From Haliea alexandrii (GTDB lineage Bacteria; Pseudomonadota; Gammaproteobacteria; Pseudomonadales; Halieaceae): DNA of 64,000 nucleotides. Both the position numbers and the translations under genes were made by a program. The notes below the pieces were generated by a model. That model saw only the letters and a list, made by a program, of their open reading frames with translations. It searched no databases and was not told the origin of the DNA. Shown piece by piece: positions 45,974 through 53,663 of this stretch (positions within the stretch are counted from its first letter, which is position 1; the number at the start of each line of letters is the position of its first letter). The DNA lies in contig NZ_RFLW01000003.1 in the NCBI RefSeq assembly GCF_003719295.1, positions 310,001 through 374,000 of the forward strand, read 5' to 3'.

Positions 45974-45998
45974 GACGAATCATAGCGCGATTAATTCC
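45974..45998 (-). promoter_or_regulatory. Candidate ECF-type promoter for the S8 protease
   Basis: On the minus strand GGAAT (45994-45998) and CGTC (45974-45977) are separated by 16 bases, the form of many ECF sigma promoters (GGAAC/T...CGTC). It predicts a start near 45967 and a leader of about 34 bases before the GTG at 45933. It pairs with a similar element facing the sigma factor. Confidence 0.5.
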
Positions 45999-46005
45999 CC
46001 CAAAT

Positions 46006-46033
46006 GGAATAGAATCCGGCGGCTAATCGTCAT
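46006..46033 (+). promoter_or_regulatory. Candidate ECF-type autoregulatory promoter
   Basis: GGAAT (46006-46010), 17-base spacer, CGTC (46028-46031), ending about 20 bases before the sigma-factor ATG at 46053. Same element pair as the protease promoter on the other strand, suggesting autoregulation by the ECF factor. Confidence 0.5.
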
Positions 46034-46052
46034 CTCCAGTAACAGGATCATT

Positions 46053-46550
46053 ATGCCATCGCTGAGCCACTCACAGCGAGAAGTTCTGATGGCGGAGCTA
46101 GGCAGCTTGCGCCGGTTCTGCCTGTCCCTGAGCGGAACGCCGGCCGACGCCGACGATCTGCTGCAGGCCACTGTAGAACGTATCCTGGAAAAAGGCATGC
46201 CGGAGGATGCCGATGCAGCGAAATGGGCGTATCGCGTGTGCAGAAACGCCTGGATCGATGAGCTGCGCTCGCGTGAAGTGCGCCAGCGCTACCCATTGCA
46301 GATGGCATGGGACACGGACGAAGCACCCTCTGCCGAGGACGACGCGGATGTCGAGCGCGCCCTGGAAGCGGTCTCTGTGGCGCTCAGTGCACTGCCGCCG
46401 GAGCAGCGAATGGCGCTCTCACTGGTGGCGGTAGAAGGCAAGAGCTACGCCGAGGCCGCAGACATACTGGAGGTGCCGGTGGGCACCATCATGAGCAGGA
46501 TCGCCCGAGCGAGGGCAACGCTGCTGAAGAACCGGGATACCCCGGATTGA
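46053..46550 (+). CDS. ECF-type sigma-70 factor
   Basis: A 165-residue extracytoplasmic-function sigma factor. Region 2 is about 18-80 (TPADADDLLQATVERILEKG, WAYRVCRNAWIDELRSREVR) and region 4 about 105-160 (LPPEQRMALSLVAVEGKSYAE, VPVGTIMSRIARARATLL helix-turn-helix). AGGA precedes the ATG at 46053. It is followed after seven bases by its presumed anti-sigma factor. A GGAAT...CGTC element upstream suggests autoregulation. Confidence 0.92.
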   Translation: MPSLSHSQREVLMAELGSLRRFCLSLSGTPADADDLLQATVERILEKGMPEDADAAKWAYRVCRNAWIDELRSREVRQRYPLQMAWDTDEAPSAEDDADVERALEAVSVALSALPPEQRMALSLVAVEGKSYAEAADILEVPVGTIMSRIARARATLLKNRDTPD

Positions 46551-46557
46551 GGACGAT

Positions 46558-47298
46558 GTGAAAAGCACCACAACGAAACAGGACTGGGAATTACTGTCAG
46601 CGTACCTGGATGGCGAGTTGCCACAGGCGGCGCGCGAGGCCTGTGAGCAGCGCCTGGCACAGGAGCCCACTCTGGCAGCCAACCTGCAGGCAATGCAGGC
46701 GCTGCAACAGCAACTGCACGACACGCTGCACGCCGCCAATACCGCCCGCCCCCTGCCTGAACCTGTTCAATCCCTGCTGGATACAACGCCCGTCACCATC
46801 AATTCCGAGCCACACCGCCTGCACCGCTTTACCCACGGCGGGGCCCGCGGTTTCGCCGTGGCGGCATCACTGGTTGCCGCGGCGGCTCTGTTGCTGGTTC
46901 CGCAGTGGCAGCAGGAACCGCAGAGCAACTCCGCAGCACTGCTTTCCGCCGCTCTGGAAAAGGTGCCCTCCAGCGCCGATGGCTGGGAAATCCTGCCCGA
47001 TGGCAGCCGCTTGCGCCCCGTACTCAGCTTCCCCAGCCAGGACGGCAGCTGGTGTCGCGAATACCTGCTGCACAACCCGGAGAAAACCGTTCGCGGCGTT
47101 GCCTGTCGCAACGACGGCCAGTGGGAAACCCGTGTCGCCACGACGCAAACGATCATGCACGATGCCGAGGGTGACGCCTACCGTCCGGCGAGCGCGGCAG
47201 ACAGCGACCCGATCGCCACCTTCGTGGAGACCAATGCGAGTGGTGATGCGGCAGGGGCAAAAAGAGAAGCAGGGCTTATTACCAGAAGCTGGCAATAA
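46558..47298 (+). CDS. Membrane anti-sigma factor
   Basis: A 246-residue protein with a cytoplasmic anti-sigma N-domain (WELLSAYLDGELPQAAREAC, about 6-50), one transmembrane helix (about 100-118, FAVAASLVAAAALLLVP) and a periplasmic C-domain. No HxxxCxxC zinc motif is visible, so it is of the RseA/zinc-less kind. The GTG start at 46558 is needed because the overlapping ATG at 46556 meets a stop at once. It is translated just after the sigma factor. The C-domain would face the secreted S8 protease encoded next door. Confidence 0.85.
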   Translation: MKSTTTKQDWELLSAYLDGELPQAAREACEQRLAQEPTLAANLQAMQALQQQLHDTLHAANTARPLPEPVQSLLDTTPVTINSEPHRLHRFTHGGARGFAVAASLVAAAALLLVPQWQQEPQSNSAALLSAALEKVPSSADGWEILPDGSRLRPVLSFPSQDGSWCREYLLHNPEKTVRGVACRNDGQWETRVATTQTIMHDAEGDAYRPASAADSDPIATFVETNASGDAAGAKREAGLITRSWQ

Positions 47299-47598
47299 AC
47301 CCTGTAGTTCCAGGGCTGGGGGGCTAGCGTTCCCCATCCTGTCCTGAGGCGTTGAACGTCTCATTCCCTTCACATTCAGCCGGTTGGTTAGCACCTTCTG
47401 CTTGCTGAGGTTCAGCGGACTTCCAACGAAAATGGAGGCTGGCGGGGAAGGCCGTGTGACTGGGCACCGAAGTGCACAAGCCACTACCCAATCGGCGCTT
47501 CGCCGCCCCCTCTAAGTAGTGTTTCACTCCACTTTCACATCTAAGACGTACGACCAACGCCGCTTATTCCCTGCAAGCCTGAATTTTTTTGCGGCCGC
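47299..47598. other. Structured 300-bp spacer without a supported gene
   Basis: Lies between the anti-sigma gene and the SIMPL gene (convergent). A 7-bp inverted repeat GGCGTTG (47348-47354) / CAACGCC (47555-47561) brackets 214 bases. Inside, TCATTCCCTTCACAT (47361 on) and TCACTCCACTTTCACAT (47524 on) are near-copies in the same direction. The 78-codon minus-strand reading at 47324-47557 has no ribosome site or family look. It may be a dispersed repeat or cassette-like remnant; identity unknown. Confidence 0.4.
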
Positions 47599-48327
47599 TC
47601 ACTGCTCCAGGGCGAACGTGACATTTACCGTCACCCGGTAGCTGTTCTCACCGCCGGCAATGGGGACGGAGCCCGCATCCGCCATCATCTCTGTTCTCGC
47701 CATCATCATTGGGCGGGGCTGATAGGATTGCTCGGATATTTCGAGAATTCTGCCCAGGCCCACATCGGCTGCCGCGGTGAGGGTACGGGCCCTGGACAGG
47801 GCGTCCTGCATGGCGGCACTGCGTGCCGCGCTCAGCGCCGCGGCCGGATCTTCGTTCAGGAAACGGATTCCGCCACCCTGATTCACGCCGAGACGCACCG
47901 ACATGTCTATGATGCCTCCCAGTCTGCCAAGATCGCGCACGCGCACACTGAGCGCGTTGCTCACGGTGTAACCGACGATACGCGGTGCGGAGGGCTCACC
48001 CTTCACCTGCGCCGGTTCATCACGGTAGCGTGGCTGAATGGCAAACTGCTCCGTTTGCAGGTCACGCTCCTCGATACCCGCCTTGCGCAGGGCCGCAAGC
48101 ACCTCTCTCATAGCCGATGAGCTTGCGTCCAGAGCCTGCTGGGCCGTTGGGGCCTCGCGGGTGACGGCAAGCGACAGCACTGCAATGTCCGGCGCGAGGC
48201 TGGCCACCCCCTCACCGCTGACGCGGATCTGTGGATAGGGAGCGGTCTCCGCGGCGGCGGCCGGCAGTGCGAGCCCCAACGAGAAAAGTAGCAGCATATA
48301 ACCGTGAATCAGCCAGTTTTTCATCAT
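47599..48327 (-). CDS. SIMPL (DUF541) periplasmic protein
   Basis: A 242-residue exported protein: signal peptide (MLLLFSLGLALPAAAA) and a SIMPL/DUF541 domain (IRVSGEGVASLAPDIAVLSL at the start, NSYRVTVNVTFALEQ at the end). Related to BP26/YggE-type proteins, which form ring oligomers and have been tied to stress tolerance. The start at 48327 has GGAGG eight bases upstream; a second Met follows at once. It is the last gene of the PepSY-regulator-kinase run, 34 bases after the kinase. Confidence 0.9.
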   Translation of the reverse strand: MMKNWLIHGYMLLLFSLGLALPAAAAETAPYPQIRVSGEGVASLAPDIAVLSLAVTREAPTAQQALDASSSAMREVLAALRKAGIEERDLQTEQFAIQPRYRDEPAQVKGEPSAPRIVGYTVSNALSVRVRDLGRLGGIIDMSVRLGVNQGGGIRFLNEDPAAALSAARSAAMQDALSRARTLTAAADVGLGRILEISEQSYQPRPMMMARTEMMADAGSVPIAGGENSYRVTVNVTFALEQ

Positions 48328-48361
48328 GTTTTCTTCCTCCAGCAAAAATGGCCCCAGGCCA

Positions 48362-49690
48362 TCAATTAAAACGCAACCGGACGCGCGCCCCGCCCTGTCC
48401 GGCTGAATCAATCGTCAGGCCACCCTGATAGCTCGCGGCGATGTCCGCCGTTACTGACAGGCCAATACCCTGGCCCTCGCCACGGCTATCCGCACGAAAG
48501 CCGCGTTGCAGAATCGCCCGACACAGGGCCGGCGCGACACCCGGCCCGTCATCCTCCACGATAATGTCCAGCGGGTTCTCGTCTCCACCCGCAGCGCTGA
48601 TGCGAATACGGCGCCGGGCGTACTTGCAGGCGTTGTCCATCAGGTTGCCGAGCATCTCCATGAGGTCTCGCTCGTCACCGCGAAACATGCACCCGGTTTC
48701 TACCAACAGCTGCATATCGAGCGCGCGCCCCGCGTACACTTTGAGCAGGCTGTCGCGCAGTCGTTCCAATACCGGTGCTACCGGTACCCGCTGCAGCAGG
48801 CGCGCACTGCCGCCGGTGGCGCGCTGCAATTGATAATTGACGATTTCCTCCATGCGGTCGGTCTGTTCCGCTACCACGGCTGGATAGTCCAGGGCATGCG
48901 GATCCGCTGTTCGAATCACCGCCAGGGGCGTCTTCAGGCTGTGCGCCAGGTCACCCAGGGTGCGCCGCACCCGCTCCCGCCGTTGCTGCTCACCCAGTAA
49001 AAGCGTGTTCAGATTGCGCGTGAGCACCTGCACCTCACGTGGATAGGGTCGCTGTAGCAACGCTGTTTCGCCCGCCTCCAGCTGCGCGATATCCGCTGCC
49101 AGCGCCCGCAGGGGACGCAGCCCCCAACCCAGTATGAGCAACTGGCAGGCCAGCAAGGCGAGCGCGGAGCCGCCCAGCCAGAGCAGCAGGCTGCGCCTGT
49201 ATTGCGCCAGATCCGCCTCAATCGGTGCGGTTGTCTCCAGCACCGTGAAGCGCAGGGGCACATCCGCCCGGGAGGGCGTTTCCCAGAGTACCTGCAGCGA
49301 AACACGCAGCAACCCATTGATCCGGGCGCTGGCGCTCCCGCCAGGACGCAGGGGAGGCATTGCCAGTTGTATTGTGCCGAGATCCAGGCCGAGGGCAGAA
49401 CGAGACGACCATAACAAGCTGCCGGATGCATCGCTTATCAGCGCGTAGAACCCCGAGCCGGGTTGCGCCAGACGCGGCTCAAGCAGATCGACCGGCATTT
49501 CCAGCACGGCGTCAAACTCTGCCTGCGCCAACAGGTTGAGGAGCTGTAGCTCCAGGCGCTCGGCCTGCGCCGCCTCCAGGCTCAAGCGATGACTGCGTTC
49601 GAGAAACCAGCCGGTAGCCCCCAGAAACAACGGCAACAGCAGCGCGCTGGCCAAAGCGAGACGCGCTGCGAGCGAGAGCCCACTTCTCAC
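48362..49690 (-). CDS. PhoQ-like sensor histidine kinase
   Basis: A 442-residue membrane kinase. TM1 about 8-28, a periplasmic sensor (about 29-168), TM2 about 169-190, HAMP-like linker, H-box LGDLAHSLKTPLAVI near 250, N-box MEMLGNLMDNACKYA near 345 and DDGPGV, GEGQGIGLSV ATP lid. The H-box wording is PhoQ-like. The periplasmic region lacks a long acidic patch such as enteric PhoQ uses for magnesium, so the signal is not inferred. GTG at 49690 overlaps the regulator stop by four bases. Confidence 0.9.
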   Translation of the reverse strand: MRSGLSLAARLALASALLLPLFLGATGWFLERSHRLSLEAAQAERLELQLLNLLAQAEFDAVLEMPVDLLEPRLAQPGSGFYALISDASGSLLWSSRSALGLDLGTIQLAMPPLRPGGSASARINGLLRVSLQVLWETPSRADVPLRFTVLETTAPIEADLAQYRRSLLLWLGGSALALLACQLLILGWGLRPLRALAADIAQLEAGETALLQRPYPREVQVLTRNLNTLLLGEQQRRERVRRTLGDLAHSLKTPLAVIRTADPHALDYPAVVAEQTDRMEEIVNYQLQRATGGSARLLQRVPVAPVLERLRDSLLKVYAGRALDMQLLVETGCMFRGDERDLMEMLGNLMDNACKYARRRIRISAAGGDENPLDIIVEDDGPGVAPALCRAILQRGFRADSRGEGQGIGLSVTADIAASYQGGLTIDSAGQGGARVRLRFN

Positions 49691-50370
49691 CGTGCCACCG
49701 GCACAAGTGCAAACCGGTAGCCGGCACCACGCACGGTTTCAATCGGCTGCAGCTGCCCACCGGGGTCCAGCTTGCGCCGCAGCCGTCCAACAAACACCTC
49801 AATCACATTGCTGTCACGATCATGGTCCTGTTGATAGAGGTGTTCCGTCAGCTCGGTTTTGGACACCACAGTACCCGCGCGATGAGCCAGATAGGCCAGC
49901 GTGTTGTACTCATACGCAGTGAGCTCCAGTGCCACGTTATTGAGGCTGACCGTTCGCGCGCTGAAATCGATAGCAACAGGCCCGTAATCCACCCGCTCGG
50001 TTGTGCGCCCGGACACGCGCCGCAACAGCGCGTTCACCCGCGCTTCAAGTTCTTCCAGATAAAAAGGCTTGGTGACGTAGTCGTCGGCACCGGCTTCGAG
50101 TCCCTGCACTTTTTCCTGCCAATCCGCGCGCGCGGTAAGCACGAGTACGGGAAACACCTGACCGGCGAGGCGCCAACGGGAAATCAGTTCGACACCGGGC
50201 ACGTCGGGCAAGCCCAGGTCCACGATCGCCAGGTCACAGGGGAACTCACGCACGAGATAGTCCGCCTCCGCCCCCTTCTGCGCCTCATCCACCACCCAGC
50301 CCTGTGCGCTGAAGTGCGCCGCCAGCCGTACACGCAGCCGGGCGTCGTCCTCCACTACCAGCATGCGCAA
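49687..50370 (-). CDS. OmpR/PhoP-family response regulator
   Basis: A 227-residue two-domain regulator: receiver (1-115; VVEDDARLRVRL, phospho-Asp in LAIVDLGLPDVPG, Lys in DDYVTKPF) and winged-helix DNA-binding domain (about 130-225; DSNVIEVFVGRLRRKLD). TTG at 50370 was chosen because it gives the family start MRMLVVEDD; ATG at 50364 would lose two residues. Partner of the PhoQ-like kinase, with which it overlaps. Confidence 0.92.
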   Translation of the reverse strand: MRMLVVEDDARLRVRLAAHFSAQGWVVDEAQKGAEADYLVREFPCDLAIVDLGLPDVPGVELISRWRLAGQVFPVLVLTARADWQEKVQGLEAGADDYVTKPFYLEELEARVNALLRRVSGRTTERVDYGPVAIDFSARTVSLNNVALELTAYEYNTLAYLAHRAGTVVSKTELTEHLYQQDHDRDSNVIEVFVGRLRRKLDPGGQLQPIETVRGAGYRFALVPVAR

Positions 50371-50373
50371 CTG

Positions 50374-50646
50374 TCAGCCCTTGACCGTAACAGTGATCAC
50401 TCGGCCCGAGTCGAGCAAGAGCTTCACCCGATAGACGCCGCCCTGACGGGAAACATTGAGCACCTTGCCACCGTGCTGTGCCCGCGCCTTTGCCGCGGCT
50501 TCGCGCGGGGTCATGGTGGTTTTCTGGGCACTGGCGCCCGCCTGTTGCGCCGCTGCCGGCGCAGGCGCAAGCCAACCGCCAGCAACGACCAGCACACAAG
50601 CAAGCAGCAGGAACACGCCTATACGTTTACCCATCATGGCCCTCAC
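50374..50646 (-). CDS. Small exported PepSY-type protein
   Basis: A 90-residue protein: signal peptide (FLLLACVLVVAGGWLAPAPA) and one PepSY-like unit (REAAAKARAQHGGKVLNVSR, YRVKLLLDSGRVITVTVKG). PepSY proteins often precede PhoPQ-type genes and may tune the kinase or bind metal or peptides. GTG at 50646 lies six bases after AAGGAG; ATG at 50637 or 50634 are alternatives. Three bases separate it from the regulator. Confidence 0.82.
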   Translation of the reverse strand: MRAMMGKRIGVFLLLACVLVVAGGWLAPAPAAAQQAGASAQKTTMTPREAAAKARAQHGGKVLNVSRQGGVYRVKLLLDSGRVITVTVKG

Positions 50647-50879
50647 GCGTTACTCCTTCCGGCAGACGCCAGACACACCGCACGACAGTGTGCCAGATGC
50701 GGCCCCCTCCGCGGTAGCGCTGGCTGGCGCCCCCGGAATTTCCAACGCGAGCAGGTTAGTCCCTACAAGCTGAACCGCAGCTGAATGCACCCGGCAAACA
50801 AGACGCCCTGCATTCAGGCCCGGTTCAGGCGGCAGGCGCCAGTATGGCCATCACAGGCACCGATAGAAGGAGTACAAGC

Positions 50880-51230
50880 ATGCACAAACCCCTGGTTATT
50901 TCCGCGTTGCTCGCGTTGCTGGGTTCGGCCTCCGCGGTCGCGGGGCCGGATCCAGCTCACAGGACGTTCAAGCACTATCACTCCACAGGCCACAAGGTCG
51001 TCCTGCAGCACAACCATCGACACTACCCTGGGCACGCCTACAAGCATCGATACGAGAACGATCTGCGCCACTGGCGCAGGGAAGTGTATTCGCACAGCGA
51101 TAGACGTCGGCACACCGTAGGCGCCTTTTTGCTGGGCTCAGCCCTGACCTATAGCCTGGCACACGATCATCATGACAGCAGCTGCCGCGAGCGGCACCGC
51201 AGCGCACGCGGGCACATCGGTCACCGCTGA
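50880..51230 (+). CDS. Small histidine-rich secreted protein
   Basis: A 116-residue protein: signal peptide (PLVISALLALLGSASAVAG), then a strongly basic region with 18 of its 19 histidines (FKHYHSTGHKVVLQHNHRHY, HDHHDSS), one cysteine and a short hydrophobic patch (GAFLLGSALTYSLA). It looks suited to binding metal in the periplasm, which is inference from composition. AAGGAG lies just before the ATG at 50880, and a strong terminator follows at 51257-51278, so the gene is very likely real. It is divergent from the PepSY/two-component operon. Family not recognised. Confidence 0.8.
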   Translation: MHKPLVISALLALLGSASAVAGPDPAHRTFKHYHSTGHKVVLQHNHRHYPGHAYKHRYENDLRHWRREVYSHSDRRRHTVGAFLLGSALTYSLAHDHHDSSCRERHRSARGHIGHR

Positions 51231-51256
51231 GCAGCCATCAACGACAAGGAGACCTT

Positions 51257-51278
51257 GGGGGCGTATGCCCCCTTTTTT
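51257..51278 (+). terminator. Rho-independent terminator after the His-rich gene
   Basis: Stem GGGGGC / GCCCCC with loop GTAT, followed by six T (51273-51278). Confidence 0.92.
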
Positions 51279-51349
51279 ATGCGCGTTTCCTTCAACCCCG
51301 CGGACGGTCACGCTACACTCAACAGCGACGACACTGCGGGGACGCGCTC

Positions 51350-52657
51350 ATGCACTTCAAATCACTGTTTTTCCCGGCCGCGATACTGTTCGCTGTCGGC
51401 ACCGTACAGGCGGCAATCGATAACGCAACACTCGATGCGGCCTACGCCGCCGTGGAGCCACGCGTCATTGAGTGGCGCCGTGACCTGCACCAGAACCCCG
51501 AGCTCTCCAATCGTGAATTCCGCACCGCAGAGAAAGTGGCGGAGCACCTGCGCGCCCTGAAATTCGACACCGTTGAAACAGGTGTGGCACACACAGGCGT
51601 CGTGGGCACGCTGCACGGCGGCAAGCCCGGGCCGGTGATCGCGCTGCGCGCGGACATGGATGGATTGCCCGTGCAGGAGCAAACCGGGTTGCCCTTCGCT
51701 TCCAGTGCCCGCGGCGAATACATGGGCAAGGATGTACCGGTCATGCACGCCTGCGGCCACGATACCCACGTCGCCATGCTGATGGGCGCCGCACACATAC
51801 TGGCGCAACACCGCGAGGCGCTGGCCGGCACCGTCAAATTCATCTTCCAACCCGCGGAGGAGGGCGCTCCGCCCGGTGAGGAAGGCGGCGCAGCGCTGAT
51901 GGTAAAAGAGGGGGTTCTGGAAGGCCCCGATGCACCGGAGGCTATCATTGGCCTGCACGTCTGGCCCGATGATGCAGGCTCGCTGGTGTATCGCAGCGGC
52001 AGCTTTATGGCTGCGGCCGACAGTATTGAAATCACCATCACCGGACGCCAGACTCACGGCTCCTCGCCCTGGCTGGGCGTTGACCCCATCTACGTGGCAG
52101 GCCAGGTACTGAGCGCGCTGCAGGGCATACCCGGGCGCCACATCGATATCACCCGCGGCCCTGCCGTGCTGACCATTGGTAGCATTCAAGGCGGTGTGCG
52201 CGGCAATATCATTCCCGATGACGTGACGATGCTGGGCACTGTCAGAACCTTCGACCGCGGTGAGCGAGAGCGTTTGCTGGAGCGCCTGCGGGCAACGGTC
52301 ACAGCCATTGCCGAAGCGAACGGTGCCAGTGCCACCGTCGATGTCACCTACTCCACGCCCGTCACCGGCAATGACCCGCAGTTACTGCGCCAGATGATGC
52401 CAACCCTGGTCAGGGCGGCGGGGGAAGACCGCGTTTTCGAAGGTAACCTGATTACCGGCGCGGAGGACTTCTCCTACTACCAAGAACACATCCCCGGCAT
52501 GTTCATCATGCTGGGCGTGGGTGACCCGTCGGTACCGCGCAGCGAGCGTCCGTCCAACCACTCGCCCTTCTTCACCGCGCAGGAAGATGCGCTGATTGTG
52601 GGTGTGCGCACACTGGTGGGCTTTGCCATGGACTACGCAGAGCGCGGGGGGCTTTAA
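51350..52657 (+). CDS. Secreted M20 family amidohydrolase
   Basis: A 435-residue metallohydrolase of the M20/IAA-amino acid hydrolase-like group with an N-terminal signal peptide (AAILFAVGTVQA). Metal ligands visible: MHACGHDTHVAML, FQPAEEGAPPGEEGG, IGLHVWP and GAEDFSYY, with the terminal NHSPFF histidine. Likely hydrolyses N-acyl amino acids or peptides in the periplasm; most relatives are cytoplasmic, so export is notable. It is convergent with the LLM oxidoreductase, with a hairpin across its stop. Confidence 0.92.
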   Translation: MHFKSLFFPAAILFAVGTVQAAIDNATLDAAYAAVEPRVIEWRRDLHQNPELSNREFRTAEKVAEHLRALKFDTVETGVAHTGVVGTLHGGKPGPVIALRADMDGLPVQEQTGLPFASSARGEYMGKDVPVMHACGHDTHVAMLMGAAHILAQHREALAGTVKFIFQPAEEGAPPGEEGGAALMVKEGVLEGPDAPEAIIGLHVWPDDAGSLVYRSGSFMAAADSIEITITGRQTHGSSPWLGVDPIYVAGQVLSALQGIPGRHIDITRGPAVLTIGSIQGGVRGNIIPDDVTMLGTVRTFDRGERERLLERLRATVTAIAEANGASATVDVTYSTPVTGNDPQLLRQMMPTLVRAAGEDRVFEGNLITGAEDFSYYQEHIPGMFIMLGVGDPSVPRSERPSNHSPFFTAQEDALIVGVRTLVGFAMDYAERGGL

Positions 52658-52664
52658 CCCCCGC
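52644..52664. terminator. Hairpin with stop codon in its loop
   Basis: 7-bp stem GCGGGGG / CCCCCGC with loop GCTTTAA; the loop holds the TAA that ends the M20 gene. Lies between convergent genes. Confidence 0.6.
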
Positions 52665-52684
52665 AAGCGCCTGCCGCAGCGTCG

Positions 52685-53548
52685 TCAGGCGTTGATCTGC
52701 GGGATCAATCCGGCGAACTTGTCGATCAGTGGCATGATTTTTTCAGGCTGATCCCACATGTCCACGGCAACACCGATTACCACCCGCTCTACGCCCATGT
52801 CACGGTAACGCTTTAGCGTATCCAGGTCGGGCGTGATCAGCGTTTGCAGGGTCACCGGCACAGCGTCCGGGTCGCGACCATTGGCCGACACCTGGGCGCG
52901 AAACGCACTGAGCCCTTCCGCCACATCACCCATGGCCACATCTACCGGCATCCAACCGTCTGCCCACTGAGCGGCATGCTTCACGCCGAGTGGTCCCATG
53001 GCGCCGAAAATCACCGGCGGCCCCCCCGCCTGGGCCGGTTTCGGGTTGCACCAGACCGGGTCGAAATCGATATAGTCGCCGTGGAACTCCGCCTCGTCGT
53101 CGCGCCATAGCGCGCGGGTCGCCATCACCGTCTCACGCATCACCCCGTAGCGCTTACCCCAGGGCTGCTGTGTGCAGTTGGCAAACTCTTCCTCGTTCCA
53201 GCCGACACCGGTGCCGATCATCAGCCGCCCGCCGCTGAGGCGATCGAGGCTGGCGATGGTCTTGGCCTGGGAGAACAGTTCGCGCTCCATCAACAGGGCG
53301 ATACCGGTGCCCAGCTTCAGCGTGGTGGTGACCGAGGCCGCCGCCATTAACGTGATGTAGGGGTCACCCATGAGCTTGTAGGCTTCCGGCAATTCATCAC
53401 CTGCCGGATACGGCGTTTTTCGCGAAACCGGGATGTGGCTGTGTTCACCGGTCCACAAGGATTCAAAGCCGCGTTCCTCCAGCGCTCGCGCCAGGTCGCG
53501 CGGGTCCGGATCGTGCGGGGTGTTCATGAAACTGAAGCCCAGATGCAT
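52685..53548 (-). CDS. LLM-class (luciferase-like) F420/flavin oxidoreductase
   Basis: A 287-residue TIM-barrel protein of the luciferase-like monooxygenase group: FESLWTGEHSHIPVS near the N terminus, RLSGGRLMIGTGVGWNEEEF near 105 and AAQWADGWMPV near 190. The wording is that of the TIGR03619-type proteins usually called F420-dependent in actinobacteria; in this organism flavin is as likely as cofactor. AAGGAG precedes the ATG. Substrate unknown. It is in the same direction as the Baeyer-Villiger-type gene 115 bases upstream. Confidence 0.88.
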   Translation of the reverse strand: MHLGFSFMNTPHDPDPRDLARALEERGFESLWTGEHSHIPVSRKTPYPAGDELPEAYKLMGDPYITLMAAASVTTTLKLGTGIALLMERELFSQAKTIASLDRLSGGRLMIGTGVGWNEEEFANCTQQPWGKRYGVMRETVMATRALWRDDEAEFHGDYIDFDPVWCNPKPAQAGGPPVIFGAMGPLGVKHAAQWADGWMPVDVAMGDVAEGLSAFRAQVSANGRDPDAVPVTLQTLITPDLDTLKRYRDMGVERVVIGVAVDMWDQPEKIMPLIDKFAGLIPQINA

Positions 53549-53663
53549 GGGGACTCTCCTTCCCTCTCGTTTATTGTTGCGCCGTCAAACGGCGCCTGAA
53601 CACGCAGTGCATTTTACACAGAATACTGGAGCTACCGGACGCTGCACAGCCACCGGGAGCCAT

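Noticed and set aside
47324-47557. Minus-strand 77-residue reading in the structured spacer
   Set aside because: No ribosome site, no family character; sequence better described as repeat-like DNA.
47348-47561. Integron attC site or cassette
   Set aside because: One end (GTTGAAC) fits the GTTRRRY core but the other reads GTTGGTC on its own strand and does not; no integrase or cassette array seen.
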